64,000 nucleotides of DNA from Candidatus Sumerlaeota bacterium. Its GTDB lineage: Bacteria > Sumerlaeota > Sumerlaeia > SLMS01 > JAHLLQ01. The stretch spans positions 62,001-126,000 of the forward strand of contig JASGMJ010000011.1 of assembly GCA_030156535.1 (NCBI GenBank). The letters run 5' to 3'. Below the pieces are notes generated by a model that saw nothing but the letters and a program-made list of their open reading frames with translations, ran no database searches and had not been told where the DNA came from. Positions 36,001 through 44,953 of the stretch are shown one piece after another; within the stretch, counting starts at the first letter, position 1; every line of letters begins with the position of its first letter. The position numbers and the translations under genes were made by a program.

Positions 36001-36846
36001 TTATCGCGTTGCCGGATCATCGACTGCCGGACGGCGAAAAACGAGCTGATTCCACTCGCGCTCCAGCGCTTCGGCCGCCGAACGCGGCAACCCTACTGTC
36101 AGGTCCATCCGCAGCAACGACAACGAGACGGCTCCTGCGTCCACCGCAGCGTCATCCGCAAAAGCGGGCTCTGCGGACTCCTTCAGCGACTCGCCGATGT
36201 TCAGGTAGTAGTCCGTCTCACCCTCCGAGCGACTGACCCGGAAGTTGTCCACGTAAAACGATGTTCCCTGACGCGTGAAGCGAATCCCCTCGTACTGCTC
36301 GAAGGGTCTGTTCGGCGCGTTCATGTTCCAGAAGGTGCGCGACTCCCACGTCTGCGCCAGCAGCCACGGAATCAGATGGCGGGTTGCGCGGGCGGCCGCC
36401 TCGAAGTTCAGAACCTTCGGATCCCATTCGTGTGCGAGCGACACCGCCATGGCTCGCCGGCCCAGCAGCGTCGCCTCCATCGCGCCGGCAACGGTTCCCG
36501 AGTACCACACCGAATTGCCGTAGTTGCTGCCGCGATTGATGCCGCTCAGCACCAGGTCGGGGCGGTAGCCATTGAGCGCCTTCAGCGCGAACTTCACGCA
36601 GTCCGCTGGCGTTCCATCCACGGCATACCCCCACACGCGGCCCTGTGCGTCCGTGCGCTGCTGGACGGCGATCTCCGAGCCCACGGAGAGCCCGCAACTC
36701 GATCCCGAGCGTTCCGACATGGGAGCGACGACGAGCAGGTCGCAGAGCCCGCCGATCTCGCGGCGCAGCGTCTGAAGCCCCTCCGCATCGATCCCATCGT
36801 CGTTGGTCAGGAGAATCCGGGCGTTCTTGAGGGAGGCTGCGGTCAC
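36001..36846 (-). CDS. surE: 5'-nucleotidase SurE
   Basis: Divalent-metal-dependent phosphatase of nucleoside monophosphates. The N-terminal signature ARILLTNDDGIDAEGLQTL holds the metal-binding Asp pair. The second and third motifs are PMSERSGSSCGLS and SGINRGSNYGNSVWYSGTVAGAMEA. Length 281 aa from a GTG start, slightly over the 250-270 usual. A gap of about 265 bases upstream of the 35424 gene separates them, with no gene recognised there. Confidence 0.95.
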   Translation of the reverse strand: MTAASLKNARILLTNDDGIDAEGLQTLRREIGGLCDLLVVAPMSERSGSSCGLSVGSEIAVQQRTDAQGRVWGYAVDGTPADCVKFALKALNGYRPDLVLSGINRGSNYGNSVWYSGTVAGAMEATLLGRRAMAVSLAHEWDPKVLNFEAAARATRHLIPWLLAQTWESRTFWNMNAPNRPFEQYEGIRFTRQGTSFYVDNFRVSRSEGETDYYLNIGESLKESAEPAFADDAAVDAGAVSLSLLRMDLTVGLPRSAAEALEREWNQLVFRRPAVDDPATR

Positions 36847-36940
36847 GGCGAGTCAGTCCGGTGGGGGAGTTGGGAGGGCGCGCAGAGTGCCCGGCCACCG
36901 AAGTGGGTTCAAGAGAAGAACCTGCGGAGACGCGGCACGT

Positions 36941-37411
36941 CTACTGGACGAGCTGGGGGATCAGCACGGCCAACGCCACCAGAGTCGAAAGGCCGCCCAG
37001 CACGATGGCCACTCCACCCGTGATCGCGCCAACAAGGGCCTGCGTCCGGTCTCGCGAGGGAATGCCCTGCGATTGCCGCAGTGAGCGCACACCGAGGAAC
37101 ACCGCGCCTCCCCCTGCCAGAGACCCCACGCAGCCGCACAACAGTGCCAGAGCGAGCGAGGCGATCCCCAGGATCATGGCGGTGCGCGCCGTACCGGCGT
37201 TTTCCGCAGAGGGAGCAGGCGCATTGGTGGGGAGGAGGTTCAGGAGCTGGGGCAGGTCGGAGACGAGAAGACGTTCTCCCGTCTTGTCGTCGATCAGCGT
37301 GGCATCAGTCCGCAGAAGGCCCTTCTGTGCGAAACGAACCAGCTCCTCCCAGGCGTGGGGGCCGGTGCGCTTGCGGTTGGGCAACTGGACAAGGTAGCGG
37401 CGGTCCTGCAT
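36941..37411 (-). CDS. GYF-like domain plus DUF4190-like membrane protein
   Basis: 156 aa from the ATG at 37411. The first 55 residues (RYLVQLPNRKRTGPHAWEELVRFAQKGLL) look like a GYF_2 domain, usually a peptide-binding module. Two hydrophobic segments follow (ILGIASLALALLCGCVGSLAG and VGAITGGVAIVLGGLSTLVALAVLI), with the Ala-Ile-Leu-Gly style of DUF4190. Probably membrane-bound with the GYF part in the cytoplasm. Role unknown. It is divergent from htpG. Confidence 0.7.
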   Translation of the reverse strand: MQDRRYLVQLPNRKRTGPHAWEELVRFAQKGLLRTDATLIDDKTGERLLVSDLPQLLNLLPTNAPAPSAENAGTARTAMILGIASLALALLCGCVGSLAGGGAVFLGVRSLRQSQGIPSRDRTQALVGAITGGVAIVLGGLSTLVALAVLIPQLVQ

Positions 37412-37566
37412 GATGCCTGAGACAGTGGGAAGATGCGGTGGTGACAGCGCGGAGCTTTCTCGCGGAATTACCGGGTCGCAAGCGCCAAGATTCCCGGCTG
37501 GTCCCGTCATTGCAATTCATTGCTCCACCAGCCTGAACGCTTTTGAAGCGAGGAGAACCGAACCAG
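37412..37566. promoter_or_regulatory. htpG upstream region with inverted repeat
   Basis: Divergent region of 155 bases. GGCTGGT at 37496-37502 and ACCAGCC at 37527-37533 form an inverted repeat enclosing two direct CATTGC copies. No CIRCE heat-shock element is present. AGGAG lies 11 bases before the htpG start. Confidence 0.45.
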
Positions 37567-39438
37567 ATGACCCAGGAAAGCCTTCAGACCCCCGCTCCCG
37601 AGACACACGAGTTCCGCGCGGAAATCCGCCAGTTGCTCGACATCGTCATTCACTCGCTCTACACCCACCGCGAGATTTTCGTCCGCGAGCTTGTTTCCAA
37701 CGCCGCCGACGCCCTTGAGAAGTTCCGGCATGAAGCCCTCGTAAATCCAGAGATCCCAGAGCGCGACCGCGAGCTGCACATTGCCATCAGCACTGACGAG
37801 GAGGCCAAGTCCCTCACGATTGCCGACAACGGCATTGGCATGACCCGCGACGATCTTGCCGAGAATCTGGGCACCATTGCCCACTCGGGAACGAAGAAGT
37901 TTCTCGCCCAGGCCGCCGAGGCAGGCAAAGGCGACGTCAACCTGATCGGGCAGTTTGGTGTGGGCTTTTACAGCGCCTTCATGGTGGCGAAGAAGGTGAC
38001 AGTGGAAACCCGGTCGTATCATTCCGACTCACAGGGATGGCGATGGGAGTCCGACGGCACGGGGAGCTACTCCATCGCTCCGGCTCCCGATGCGCCACGC
38101 GGCACGCGCATCACCCTCGAACTCAAGGAAGACGCCGAGGAGTTCGCCAAGGATTCCGAGATCAAGTCGATCATCCAGCGGTTCTCGAACTTCGTGGCTT
38201 TCCCGATCAACGTCGCCGGCGAGAAGGTGAACACCGTCCAGGCCATCTGGGCCCGCAGCAAGAATGGCGTCTCGGACGAAGAATACACCGAGTTCTACAA
38301 GTTCGTCGCCAACGCGCACGACGAGCCGCACTACCACCTGCACTTCACGGCCGACGCGCCGCTGGCCATCAACTCGCTGCTGTTCATTCCCAAGGACAAC
38401 GTCGAACGCATGGGCTTTGGCCGCACGCGCCCCGGCGTCGATCTCTACTGCCGCAAGGTGCTCATCATGAAGCACCCCGAGGAGCTGCTCCCCGAGTGGA
38501 TGCGCTTCGTGCGCGGCGTGATCGACAGCGAGGACCTGCCCCTCAACATCTCGCGCGAGACGTTGCAGGACAACCGCCTCGTGCGCAAACTCTCCAGCGT
38601 CATCACGGGCAAGCTGCTCAGCTTCCTCGATGATCAGGCGAAGGCCGATCCCAAAAAATACAACGAGTTCTACAAGGTTCATGCTTCCTTCCTGAAGGAA
38701 GGCGCCGTTCAGGACTTCGCCCACCGCGATAAACTCGCGAAGCTCCTCCGCTTCGAATCCTCGAACACCGAGCCGGGCCAGACGATTTCCCTGTCCGAGT
38801 ACGTCGCCCGCATGGCTGACGAACAGAAGGACATCTACTACATCAACGGCTCCTCGCGTCAGGCCATCGAAGCGGGTCCGTACCTCGAAGCCTTCAAGGC
38901 GCGCGGCATCGAAGTGCTCTTCACCTTCGAGCCCATCGATGACTTCGTGATGACGAACCTGATGACCTTCGAGGAGAAGCGCCTCGTCTCCGCCGACCAG
39001 GGCGATCTTGATCTCCCCGGCGAGGAAAAGACTGGCGAGGGCGAGCCTCTCACCTCCGAGGAAGTCGAAGCGCTCTGCAAGTGGGTCAAGGAAACGCTCG
39101 GCGACCGCGTGCAGGAAGTGAAGGCTTCCAAGCGCCTGGTCGAGAGCCCGGCCGTTGCCACGACGGCCGCCGGAATGACCAGCGCCATGCAGCGCCTGAT
39201 GATGTCGATGAACAAGGAAGGCAGCTCGATGTCCTTCACGACGCTCGAATTGAACCCGCATCATCCGCTCGTGCATCGCCTGAACGAGCTGCGCAAGGAC
39301 GAGGGTGCCAGCGAACTCGCCGGTGAACTGACCGGGCAGCTCTATGACAACGCCCTGCTCGCGGCGGGCCTGCTCCTCGACCCCCGCAACATGGTGGAGC
39401 GGATGAACCGCCTGCTGGCAAAGGCAGCGGGTCTCTAA
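37567..39438 (+). CDS. htpG: Chaperone HtpG (bacterial Hsp90)
   Basis: Cytoplasmic ATP-dependent chaperone, 623 aa. The GHKL ATP pocket is visible in IVIHSLYTHREIFVRELVSNAADALEK, IADNGIGMTRDDL and GQFGVGFYSAFMVA. The middle domain contains FIPKDN and ISRETLQDN, and the C-terminal dimerisation part PHHPLVHRLNEL. The ATG at 37567 starts eight codons after the ORF-track start. A strong hairpin terminator follows. Confidence 0.97.
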   Translation: MTQESLQTPAPETHEFRAEIRQLLDIVIHSLYTHREIFVRELVSNAADALEKFRHEALVNPEIPERDRELHIAISTDEEAKSLTIADNGIGMTRDDLAENLGTIAHSGTKKFLAQAAEAGKGDVNLIGQFGVGFYSAFMVAKKVTVETRSYHSDSQGWRWESDGTGSYSIAPAPDAPRGTRITLELKEDAEEFAKDSEIKSIIQRFSNFVAFPINVAGEKVNTVQAIWARSKNGVSDEEYTEFYKFVANAHDEPHYHLHFTADAPLAINSLLFIPKDNVERMGFGRTRPGVDLYCRKVLIMKHPEELLPEWMRFVRGVIDSEDLPLNISRETLQDNRLVRKLSSVITGKLLSFLDDQAKADPKKYNEFYKVHASFLKEGAVQDFAHRDKLAKLLRFESSNTEPGQTISLSEYVARMADEQKDIYYINGSSRQAIEAGPYLEAFKARGIEVLFTFEPIDDFVMTNLMTFEEKRLVSADQGDLDLPGEEKTGEGEPLTSEEVEALCKWVKETLGDRVQEVKASKRLVESPAVATTAAGMTSAMQRLMMSMNKEGSSMSFTTLELNPHHPLVHRLNELRKDEGASELAGELTGQLYDNALLAAGLLLDPRNMVERMNRLLAKAAGL

Positions 39439-39460
39439 TCCGAAGCGGTGCTTCAAACGA

Positions 39461-39500
39461 AAAACGGGCGGCCTTCACGGGCCGCCCGTTTTTCGTTTTG
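39461..39500. terminator. Bidirectional terminator between htpG and trpB
   Basis: AAAAACGGGCGGCC and GGCCGCCCGTTTTT form a strong stem with a TTCAC loop, with A and T runs on either side, in the gap between two convergent genes. It can stop both transcripts. Confidence 0.9.
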
Positions 39501-39547
39501 TGAGTCACTTCGTTGCACCATTCTCCCGCTGCGCAGGAAGCCAAGAC

Positions 39548-40762
39548 CTACTCTTCGAACTGAATGTGCTTCTGCAGGCTGAAGACGTCCTTGTCGCCAC
39601 GTCCGCTGAAGCAGACGAGGAGGATCGCGTCGTCCTTCACTTCCGGGGCCATGCGGATGACCTGCGCGATCGCGTGTGCCGTTTCCAGCGCCGGAATGAT
39701 GCCCTCGGTTTCCGACATCTGCCGGAGGGCTTGCAGCGCCAGTTCGTCCGTCACGGGAAGGTAGTGCGCGCGCCCGGAATCCGCGTAGAAACTGTGCTCC
39801 GGCCCCGTGCCCGGATAGTCGAGCCCGGCGCTGATCGAATGCGCGGGGGTGATCTGGCCGTCGTTCGTTTGCAGCACGTAACTCATCGAGCCCTGGAACA
39901 CGCCCACTTCGCCCGCCGTGATCGTTGCCGCGTGCAGGCCCGTTGCCATGCCGCTTCCCTCGGCCTCCACGCCCCAGAACTCCACGTCCGCATCCTCGTA
40001 GAAGGGATGGAACAGGCCGATCGAGTTCGAGCCTCCGCCCACACACGCCACCAGGTGATCGGGCAGACGTCCCTCGGCCTTCAGGATCTGTTCGCGTGCC
40101 TCGCGGCCGATGACGGACTGGAAGTCGCGCACCATCATCGGGAAAGGATGCGGACCGACGACCGAGCCGATGATGTAGTGCGTGTCGTCGCAGTTGGCCA
40201 GCCAGTCGCGCAGCGCCTCGTTTGTCGCGTCCTTCAGCGTGCAGCTCCCGCTCGTGACTTTGCGCACCTCGGCGCCGAGCAGCCGCATGCGGAACACGTT
40301 GAGCTGCTGGCGCTCCATGTCTTCCGCGCCCATGTAAACAATGCACCCGAGGCCGAGGAGTGCGCAGGCCGTGGCCGTGGCCACGCCGTGCTGGCCCGCT
40401 CCGGTCTCCGCGATGATGCGCTTCTTGCCGAGGCGCCGCGCGAGCAGTGCCTGCCCCAGCGTATTGTTGATCTTGTGCGCACCCGTGTGCAGCAGATCCT
40501 CGCGCTTGAGCCACACCTGAAAGCGTCCGCCGAGGGATTCCTCGAAGCGGCGCGCGCGCCACAGCGGCGTCGGCCGGCCGGCGTAATCGCTCAGCAGAAA
40601 GTCCAGCTCGCGATGGAAGGCGGGGTCGGCGCTGACCTTCTTGTACTCGGCTTCGAGATCGACGAGCGTCTGCATCAACGTTTCGGGGACGAAGCGCCCG
40701 CCGTAGCACCCATAGCGTCCCGTCGCGTCAGGGCGGGGGAGTGTGGCATCAACCGTTGGCAT
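39548..40762 (-). CDS. trpB: Tryptophan synthase beta chain
   Basis: PLP enzyme joining indole and serine to make tryptophan, 404 aa. The PLP lysine is in [16 protein letters not shown] and the phosphate-binding loop in VGGGSNSIG, with the [10 protein letters not shown] loop typical of the TrpB1 type. The ATG at 40762 follows AAAGGA. No trpA or other trp gene is next to it, which is unusual for a protein that normally works as an alpha2-beta2 complex. Confidence 0.96.
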   Translation of the reverse strand: MPTVDATLPRPDATGRYGCYGGRFVPETLMQTLVDLEAEYKKVSADPAFHRELDFLLSDYAGRPTPLWRARRFEESLGGRFQVWLKREDLLHTGAHKINNTLGQALLARRLGKKRIIAETGAGQHGVATATACALLGLGCIVYMGAEDMERQQLNVFRMRLLGAEVRKVTSGSCTLKDATNEALRDWLANCDDTHYIIGSVVGPHPFPMMVRDFQSVIGREAREQILKAEGRLPDHLVACVGGGSNSIGLFHPFYEDADVEFWGVEAEGSGMATGLHAATITAGEVGVFQGSMSYVLQTNDGQITPAHSISAGLDYPGTGPEHSFYADSGRAHYLPVTDELALQALRQMSETEGIIPALETAHAIAQVIRMAPEVKDDAILLVCFSGRGDKDVFSLQKHIQFEE

Positions 40763-40886
40763 GGAGGGGTCCTTTCCTCGCTTGTTCCCGGCGGCCGTGC
40801 GGTGAAGACTCGGTGCGCCGGAAGGGCGAAACGGTTTCGCACACCGGCCCGTGCTGTCAACTCGGACACAGGACGAAAGCCCTCTT

Positions 40887-41666
40887 ATGATCCAGGAAAT
40901 CCGCCTCCCCGTCTCCGCAGCGGACGCCACCCCCTCGCATCTGCTCCTCCGCCTTGCCGAGCCGGCCACGCGCCGCGCGCCGGACCTGTGCCTCGTTTTC
41001 CTTCACGGCTTCGCCTCCGTACAGGAAGGGACCAAGGCCCGGACGTTCCGCGAAAACGCGCTCTCCGACGGGCTCAGCCTCTGCACCTTCGACTTCCAGG
41101 GGCACGGCGAATCCGGCGGCACGATGCGCGATCTCACGATCACGCGCAACCTGGCGGACATCGACGCCGTTCTCGATTTTCTGCGTGGACGCGGCTACCG
41201 CCGTTTCGTTCTCATCGGCTCCTCAATGGGAGGCTACACGGGTCTGTGGTATGCGGCGCGCCATCCGGACGCGATTGCCGCAGGCTGCCACATCGCTCCC
41301 GGCTTCGACATGGCAAAGGGGTTTCTTCTATGGCTCGGTGCGGAGGAAGCCGCACGCTGGGAGCGCGAAGGCGTGCATTGCTTCACGAGCGAGGAGTTCA
41401 GCGTCGAACTCGGGTGGCAGTGGATCGAAGACCTGCGCACCTACGACGACGAATGGTTGCTGGAGAACTACGCGACGCCGACGCTGCTCTTTCACGGGCG
41501 CCGTGACGACACGATTCCCTGGCGGGCGACAGCGAAGTTTGCCATGCATTGCCGCAGCGGCTGCGTTGACGCGCACCTGTTCGGCGACGGTGATCATCGC
41601 CTCACCGATCAATGCGACGAAATCTGGCGCCTGATCCTTGAATTCCTGAAGGCAAAGGGCATTTAG
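40887..41666 (+). CDS. Alpha/beta hydrolase (serine hydrolase)
   Basis: 259 aa, cytoplasmic. The oxyanion HG lies in [15 protein letters not shown], the nucleophile elbow in [12 protein letters not shown], the acid in [11 protein letters not shown] and the His in GDGDHRLTD, a complete triad. The closest style is the BAAT/lysophospholipase or YqiA-like esterase group. The ATG at 40887 is preferred. Its stop overlaps the stop of the convergent glycosylase gene by four bases. Substrate unknown. Confidence 0.83.
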   Translation: MIQEIRLPVSAADATPSHLLLRLAEPATRRAPDLCLVFLHGFASVQEGTKARTFRENALSDGLSLCTFDFQGHGESGGTMRDLTITRNLADIDAVLDFLRGRGYRRFVLIGSSMGGYTGLWYAARHPDAIAAGCHIAPGFDMAKGFLLWLGAEEAARWEREGVHCFTSEEFSVELGWQWIEDLRTYDDEWLLENYATPTLLFHGRRDDTIPWRATAKFAMHCRSGCVDAHLFGDGDHRLTDQCDEIWRLILEFLKAKGI

Positions 41667-42406
41667 ACCGCGATCCCCTGCGCTCGCAGTTCCTCTTCGG
41701 CCTGCCCTGCCCAACCTCGATTTGCAAGGGGACTCGCCGGGCTGGGATGCAGAATCCGCCCGATTCGCATGGCGGGAAAGCGCTCGGCACATACGCTCTG
41801 CAACCGCATCTCCGCGAAGGCGCCGACACCGACGCAAAATTGGGGACGGAGATATTCGATGGCCGTGGCAAGATGCACGTCACAGGCTGCTTCAAGTGGC
41901 GCGCGTTCCGCCTTTGACAACTTGTCCGGCGTCAGATTCGCCACTGCCTTTTCGCTACTGGCCGCGAGAAACAGAAGCGGGCAGTAGTTCAGCACGAAGA
42001 AGCGCTGGAAGAAGGCCTCGGGCGTTCCAAAGCGTTCCCGCGCCCAGCCCCACAGGCGCGCTCCACTGACCTCGCTGCGCGGCGAATCGAAGCCCAGCAC
42101 GGGGCGGGCCGGGTGCTCGCCAGAGGGGCGCCGCACGGGCGCCTCCACGCCGAGCCAGTCGCGCGCGGCGGCCACTTCCCCAAACGGCACGCCCGTTTGC
42201 GCCATGCCCCACGGGCCCGGATTCATCCCCACGAACAGAACTTCCTTCGGCGCATTCGCGTACTTTTTGCAATAGAGTCCGTAGGGCTTTAGCGCGTAGA
42301 CGAACGGATTGTAGACATGCGTGACGGGCGCGCTGAACGTCATGCGTTCAAGCGTCCTGGAGAGCCGCCCTGCCGCTGCAAGCAGCGGGTGCTCAGCGCG
42401 TGCCAT
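41663..42406 (-). CDS. SMUG1-type uracil-DNA glycosylase
   Basis: Base-excision repair enzyme removing uracil and related bases. GMNPGPWGMAQTGVPFGEV is motif 1 of the SMUG1 family and HPSPASP is motif 2; VYNPFVYALKPYGLYCKKY matches its entry. Length 247 aa. Most bacteria use Ung or Mug instead, and SMUG1 is scattered among them. The gene overlaps the beta-lactamase-fold gene by 14 bases; a shorter start at 42343 is possible. Confidence 0.9.
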   Translation of the reverse strand: MARAEHPLLAAAGRLSRTLERMTFSAPVTHVYNPFVYALKPYGLYCKKYANAPKEVLFVGMNPGPWGMAQTGVPFGEVAAARDWLGVEAPVRRPSGEHPARPVLGFDSPRSEVSGARLWGWARERFGTPEAFFQRFFVLNYCPLLFLAASSEKAVANLTPDKLSKAERAPLEAACDVHLATAIEYLRPQFCVGVGAFAEMRLQSVCAERFPAMRIGRILHPSPASPLANRGWAGQAEEELRAQGIAV

Positions 42407-43220
42407 AGCGCTTCTGGAAAGCGTCGTAGGTGATCTTGCTGACCTTGGCGATCCCCTTCGTTCCTTCGTTTTCGCAGTTGTAGATCGTGTCCTTCAGCCT
42501 GCGCGTGAAGACGGAAATCACATACCGCCCCGCGGGTGAAGTAACGATTCCCGCGTCGTTGCGGGCACCGGTGATGGAGCCCGTCTTGTGGGCGATGGAG
42601 AACACGGGGCCCTCCTTGTCCCATGGCAGAAGGCGGGGGAGTGCCGTGTCGAGACGCTGGCAGGAAAGAATGCGTTCCATCTCCTTGTCGTAACGGGCGC
42701 CGAGCATCTTGCGCCGGGCAATCCGTGCGAGCAGGTCGCCCGTTTCCTGCGGCGTCGTGTCGGCAAGAGTGATGGTGGAGCAGATCGCCGGATCGCACGT
42801 GAGCTTGCGGTTGAGCACGGTCTTCTCATAGCCCCACGAGCGGATGCTCTCGTTGATCGCCTCGACGCCGAGCGCATCAATCACCATGTTCGTCGCCGTG
42901 TTGTCCGACACGATAATCATCAGCATGCACAGGTCGCGCAGGCGCATCTCGACGCCGGGCTTGAGAAAACGCAGCACGCCCGAGCCCTCAACGATGTCCT
43001 TGCGGCGCAGGCGCACCTTGCGGTCGAGGCTGAAGCGCTTGTTGTTCTTTGCGCGTTCGAACAACGCCACCATGATCTGCGTCTTGATGACGCTTGCCGT
43101 GGGGAAAATCTGGTTCTGGCGCAGTCCCCATGTCTCGCCTGTGTCGAGCCATTCGACCCAGATTCCGTACTTGCCGTTTAGCTTCTTGTCGAGTTCGTGG
43201 AACTTCTTCTCAAGGTTCAT
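42393..43220 (-). CDS. Class A beta-lactamase-fold serine hydrolase, no deacylation Glu
   Basis: 275 aa. The catalytic set is present: SVIK (Ser43, Lys46), SDN (105-107) and HKTG (KTG 212-214). The omega-loop motif ExxLN is replaced by KTVLN, so the Glu that deacylates beta-lactams is Lys133 here. There is no signal peptide or lipobox from the ATG at 43220. It may therefore be a cytoplasmic peptidase or esterase rather than an antibiotic-resistance enzyme. It lies between bshC and the SMUG1 gene on the same strand. Confidence 0.82.
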   Translation of the reverse strand: MNLEKKFHELDKKLNGKYGIWVEWLDTGETWGLRQNQIFPTASVIKTQIMVALFERAKNNKRFSLDRKVRLRRKDIVEGSGVLRFLKPGVEMRLRDLCMLMIIVSDNTATNMVIDALGVEAINESIRSWGYEKTVLNRKLTCDPAICSTITLADTTPQETGDLLARIARRKMLGARYDKEMERILSCQRLDTALPRLLPWDKEGPVFSIAHKTGSITGARNDAGIVTSPAGRYVISVFTRRLKDTIYNCENEGTKGIAKVSKITYDAFQKRYGTR

Positions 43221-43246
43221 GGGAGGAGCCTGAAGCGGGGATTGTG

Positions 43247-44923
43247 TTACGAATCGGTGGCGTTGGGGGATTCCCTGAGGCGCGCGGCATCAATGACCTG
43301 CAACACCGTGGCGTGGTGGTCCAGCAAATCCAGCAGGCGCATGGGCGATTCGGGGCCACCGGTGCGCAGAAGCGGGGACAGGGCGCCGGTGGCGCGCTCC
43401 TGCGGGGAGCCACCGGGCCAGATTCCGGCCGCGATGCGGTCGGCCTGCGCGGTGATGTCGCCGTGGCGGCGCTCCAGGAAAGCGTCGGTGCGTTGCGCCA
43501 GCGTACTGCTTCCCTTCTCGAAACCCTGGTGCAGTTTCTCGGCGGCGGAGCGCAGGCCCGTGTCTCCCGTTGCCTCGGTGATGGTCGCTTCGAGTTGGCG
43601 GATGGCCTCGGCGGCGCGCGCGATGTCGGCCTGGATGCGTTCGCGCAGGCCGGAGGAATCGGCGCGCCGGGCAGCGTCGCGGCGGAGTTGATCCGGGCCG
43701 CCTGCCAGACATTCATCGAGTCCGATGCCCACCTTCTCCAGAAGTCTGGCGATGCGTGTCTCCAGCAGCAGGGCGCGCGGGCGCGGCAGGACCGCGGGGC
43801 GGAAGACTTCGAACGCCTCGTACAGCGGGCCGATCTGCGCGTGATAAATCAGCTCGGCGGGTCCGCCGATGTAGGCAACATTGGGGAGCACGGCGTCCTG
43901 CACGAGGGGACGCAGCGCCGCGTTGGGGCTGAAGACGCCCGGCGAATCGGCGAGCAAACCGGCAAGCTCCTCACGCGTGAACGTGCGCACGGTCTCGCCC
44001 GTCGAGGGATGCCGCGCGGCGAGGCGCTCGTTCTCCCAGACGACTTTGAGGCGCACGCCATCGAGACGCAGGAAGAAGTTCGCCTCGTCGCCGTTGCGAT
44101 GCAGAACACCGCTCTCCGCGCCAAGATCGCGCAGGCGGGCACCCGCATCGATGAGGGCGCGCGACGTGGCCGTGCCATGCTCGATCTCGCGTTGCATGAT
44201 CGGAGCCGCGCGGCGGCGGAGCCATTCCAGCCGGGGCACCACGGGAACGAGTCCCGCCCCGCCAAGCCAGCGCAGCAGCAGGCGCACGAATTGCGCCTCC
44301 CACCCCAGGGAATTCGGCGCGCGAAGCTCTTCGAGGGCACTTGTCAATTCGTCGACAAATTCACCGGGGGGAACGGAGGCCCGGAAATCGGCGATAAAGG
44401 CGTCGATCTGTTCGGGCGAGAGGCGGCGTTCCGCGACGGGAGCGCCCTCCAGTCCTGCCTCGTCCCGGCCCGTCCATCGCCGGAGCTCGCCCGCGCCATC
44501 GAGCCAGGCGTGCGTGGCGACTTCCTCGAAATCGTGATCGTCCGATGCCACCCAGAAGACCGGAACGACCTCCGTCCCCAATTTTTCCTTCAGTTCCCGG
44601 GCCCACAGAATCGCGCCCGCCGCCTTGTAGAGCGTATACATCGGCCCGCCGAACAGACCGGCCTGCTGCCCCGTGACGACGGTCAGCGTTCCGCTTCGGC
44701 CGAGGCGCGCGGCGTTCTCGAGCACCGCCGGGGGAGCCGCGTGCGCCTCCAGCCACGCGCTCCACTCCTCGACTTCTTCCGTGCGCAGCGGAGCCGGCGC
44801 GTGCTCGCTCCGGCGGCTGGCGTGTCCGGCAACGCCCTGGAGGGTGCACGGATACCAGGAGGCGGCTTCCGCATCCCCCCCTGCGTAGCGTTCGATCCAT
44901 TCAAGCGTGAAATTGGAAGACAA
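43247..44923 (-). CDS. bshC: Bacillithiol biosynthesis cysteine-adding enzyme BshC
   Basis: Probably adds cysteine to glucosaminyl-malate in the last step of bacillithiol synthesis. TVVTGQQAGLFGGPMYTLYKAAGAI and FWVASDDHDFEEV are signature stretches, and LVPVVPRLEWLRRRAAPIM with NVAYIGGPAELIYHAQI follows. Length 558 aa is normal. The start is TTG at 44923 with AAGGA seven bases upstream. bshA and bshB are not in the window, so the pathway is inferred from this gene only. Confidence 0.9.
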   Translation of the reverse strand: MSSNFTLEWIERYAGGDAEAASWYPCTLQGVAGHASRRSEHAPAPLRTEEVEEWSAWLEAHAAPPAVLENAARLGRSGTLTVVTGQQAGLFGGPMYTLYKAAGAILWARELKEKLGTEVVPVFWVASDDHDFEEVATHAWLDGAGELRRWTGRDEAGLEGAPVAERRLSPEQIDAFIADFRASVPPGEFVDELTSALEELRAPNSLGWEAQFVRLLLRWLGGAGLVPVVPRLEWLRRRAAPIMQREIEHGTATSRALIDAGARLRDLGAESGVLHRNGDEANFFLRLDGVRLKVVWENERLAARHPSTGETVRTFTREELAGLLADSPGVFSPNAALRPLVQDAVLPNVAYIGGPAELIYHAQIGPLYEAFEVFRPAVLPRPRALLLETRIARLLEKVGIGLDECLAGGPDQLRRDAARRADSSGLRERIQADIARAAEAIRQLEATITEATGDTGLRSAAEKLHQGFEKGSSTLAQRTDAFLERRHGDITAQADRIAAGIWPGGSPQERATGALSPLLRTGGPESPMRLLDLLDHHATVLQVIDAARLRESPNATDS

Positions 44924-44953
44924 ACGTTTGTCCTTGTGTGGGCGTTGTTGCGC

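Noticed and set aside
42393-43220. Functional class A beta-lactamase
   Set aside because: The ExxLN glutamate and an export signal are both missing, so an antibiotic-resistance role is not supported.
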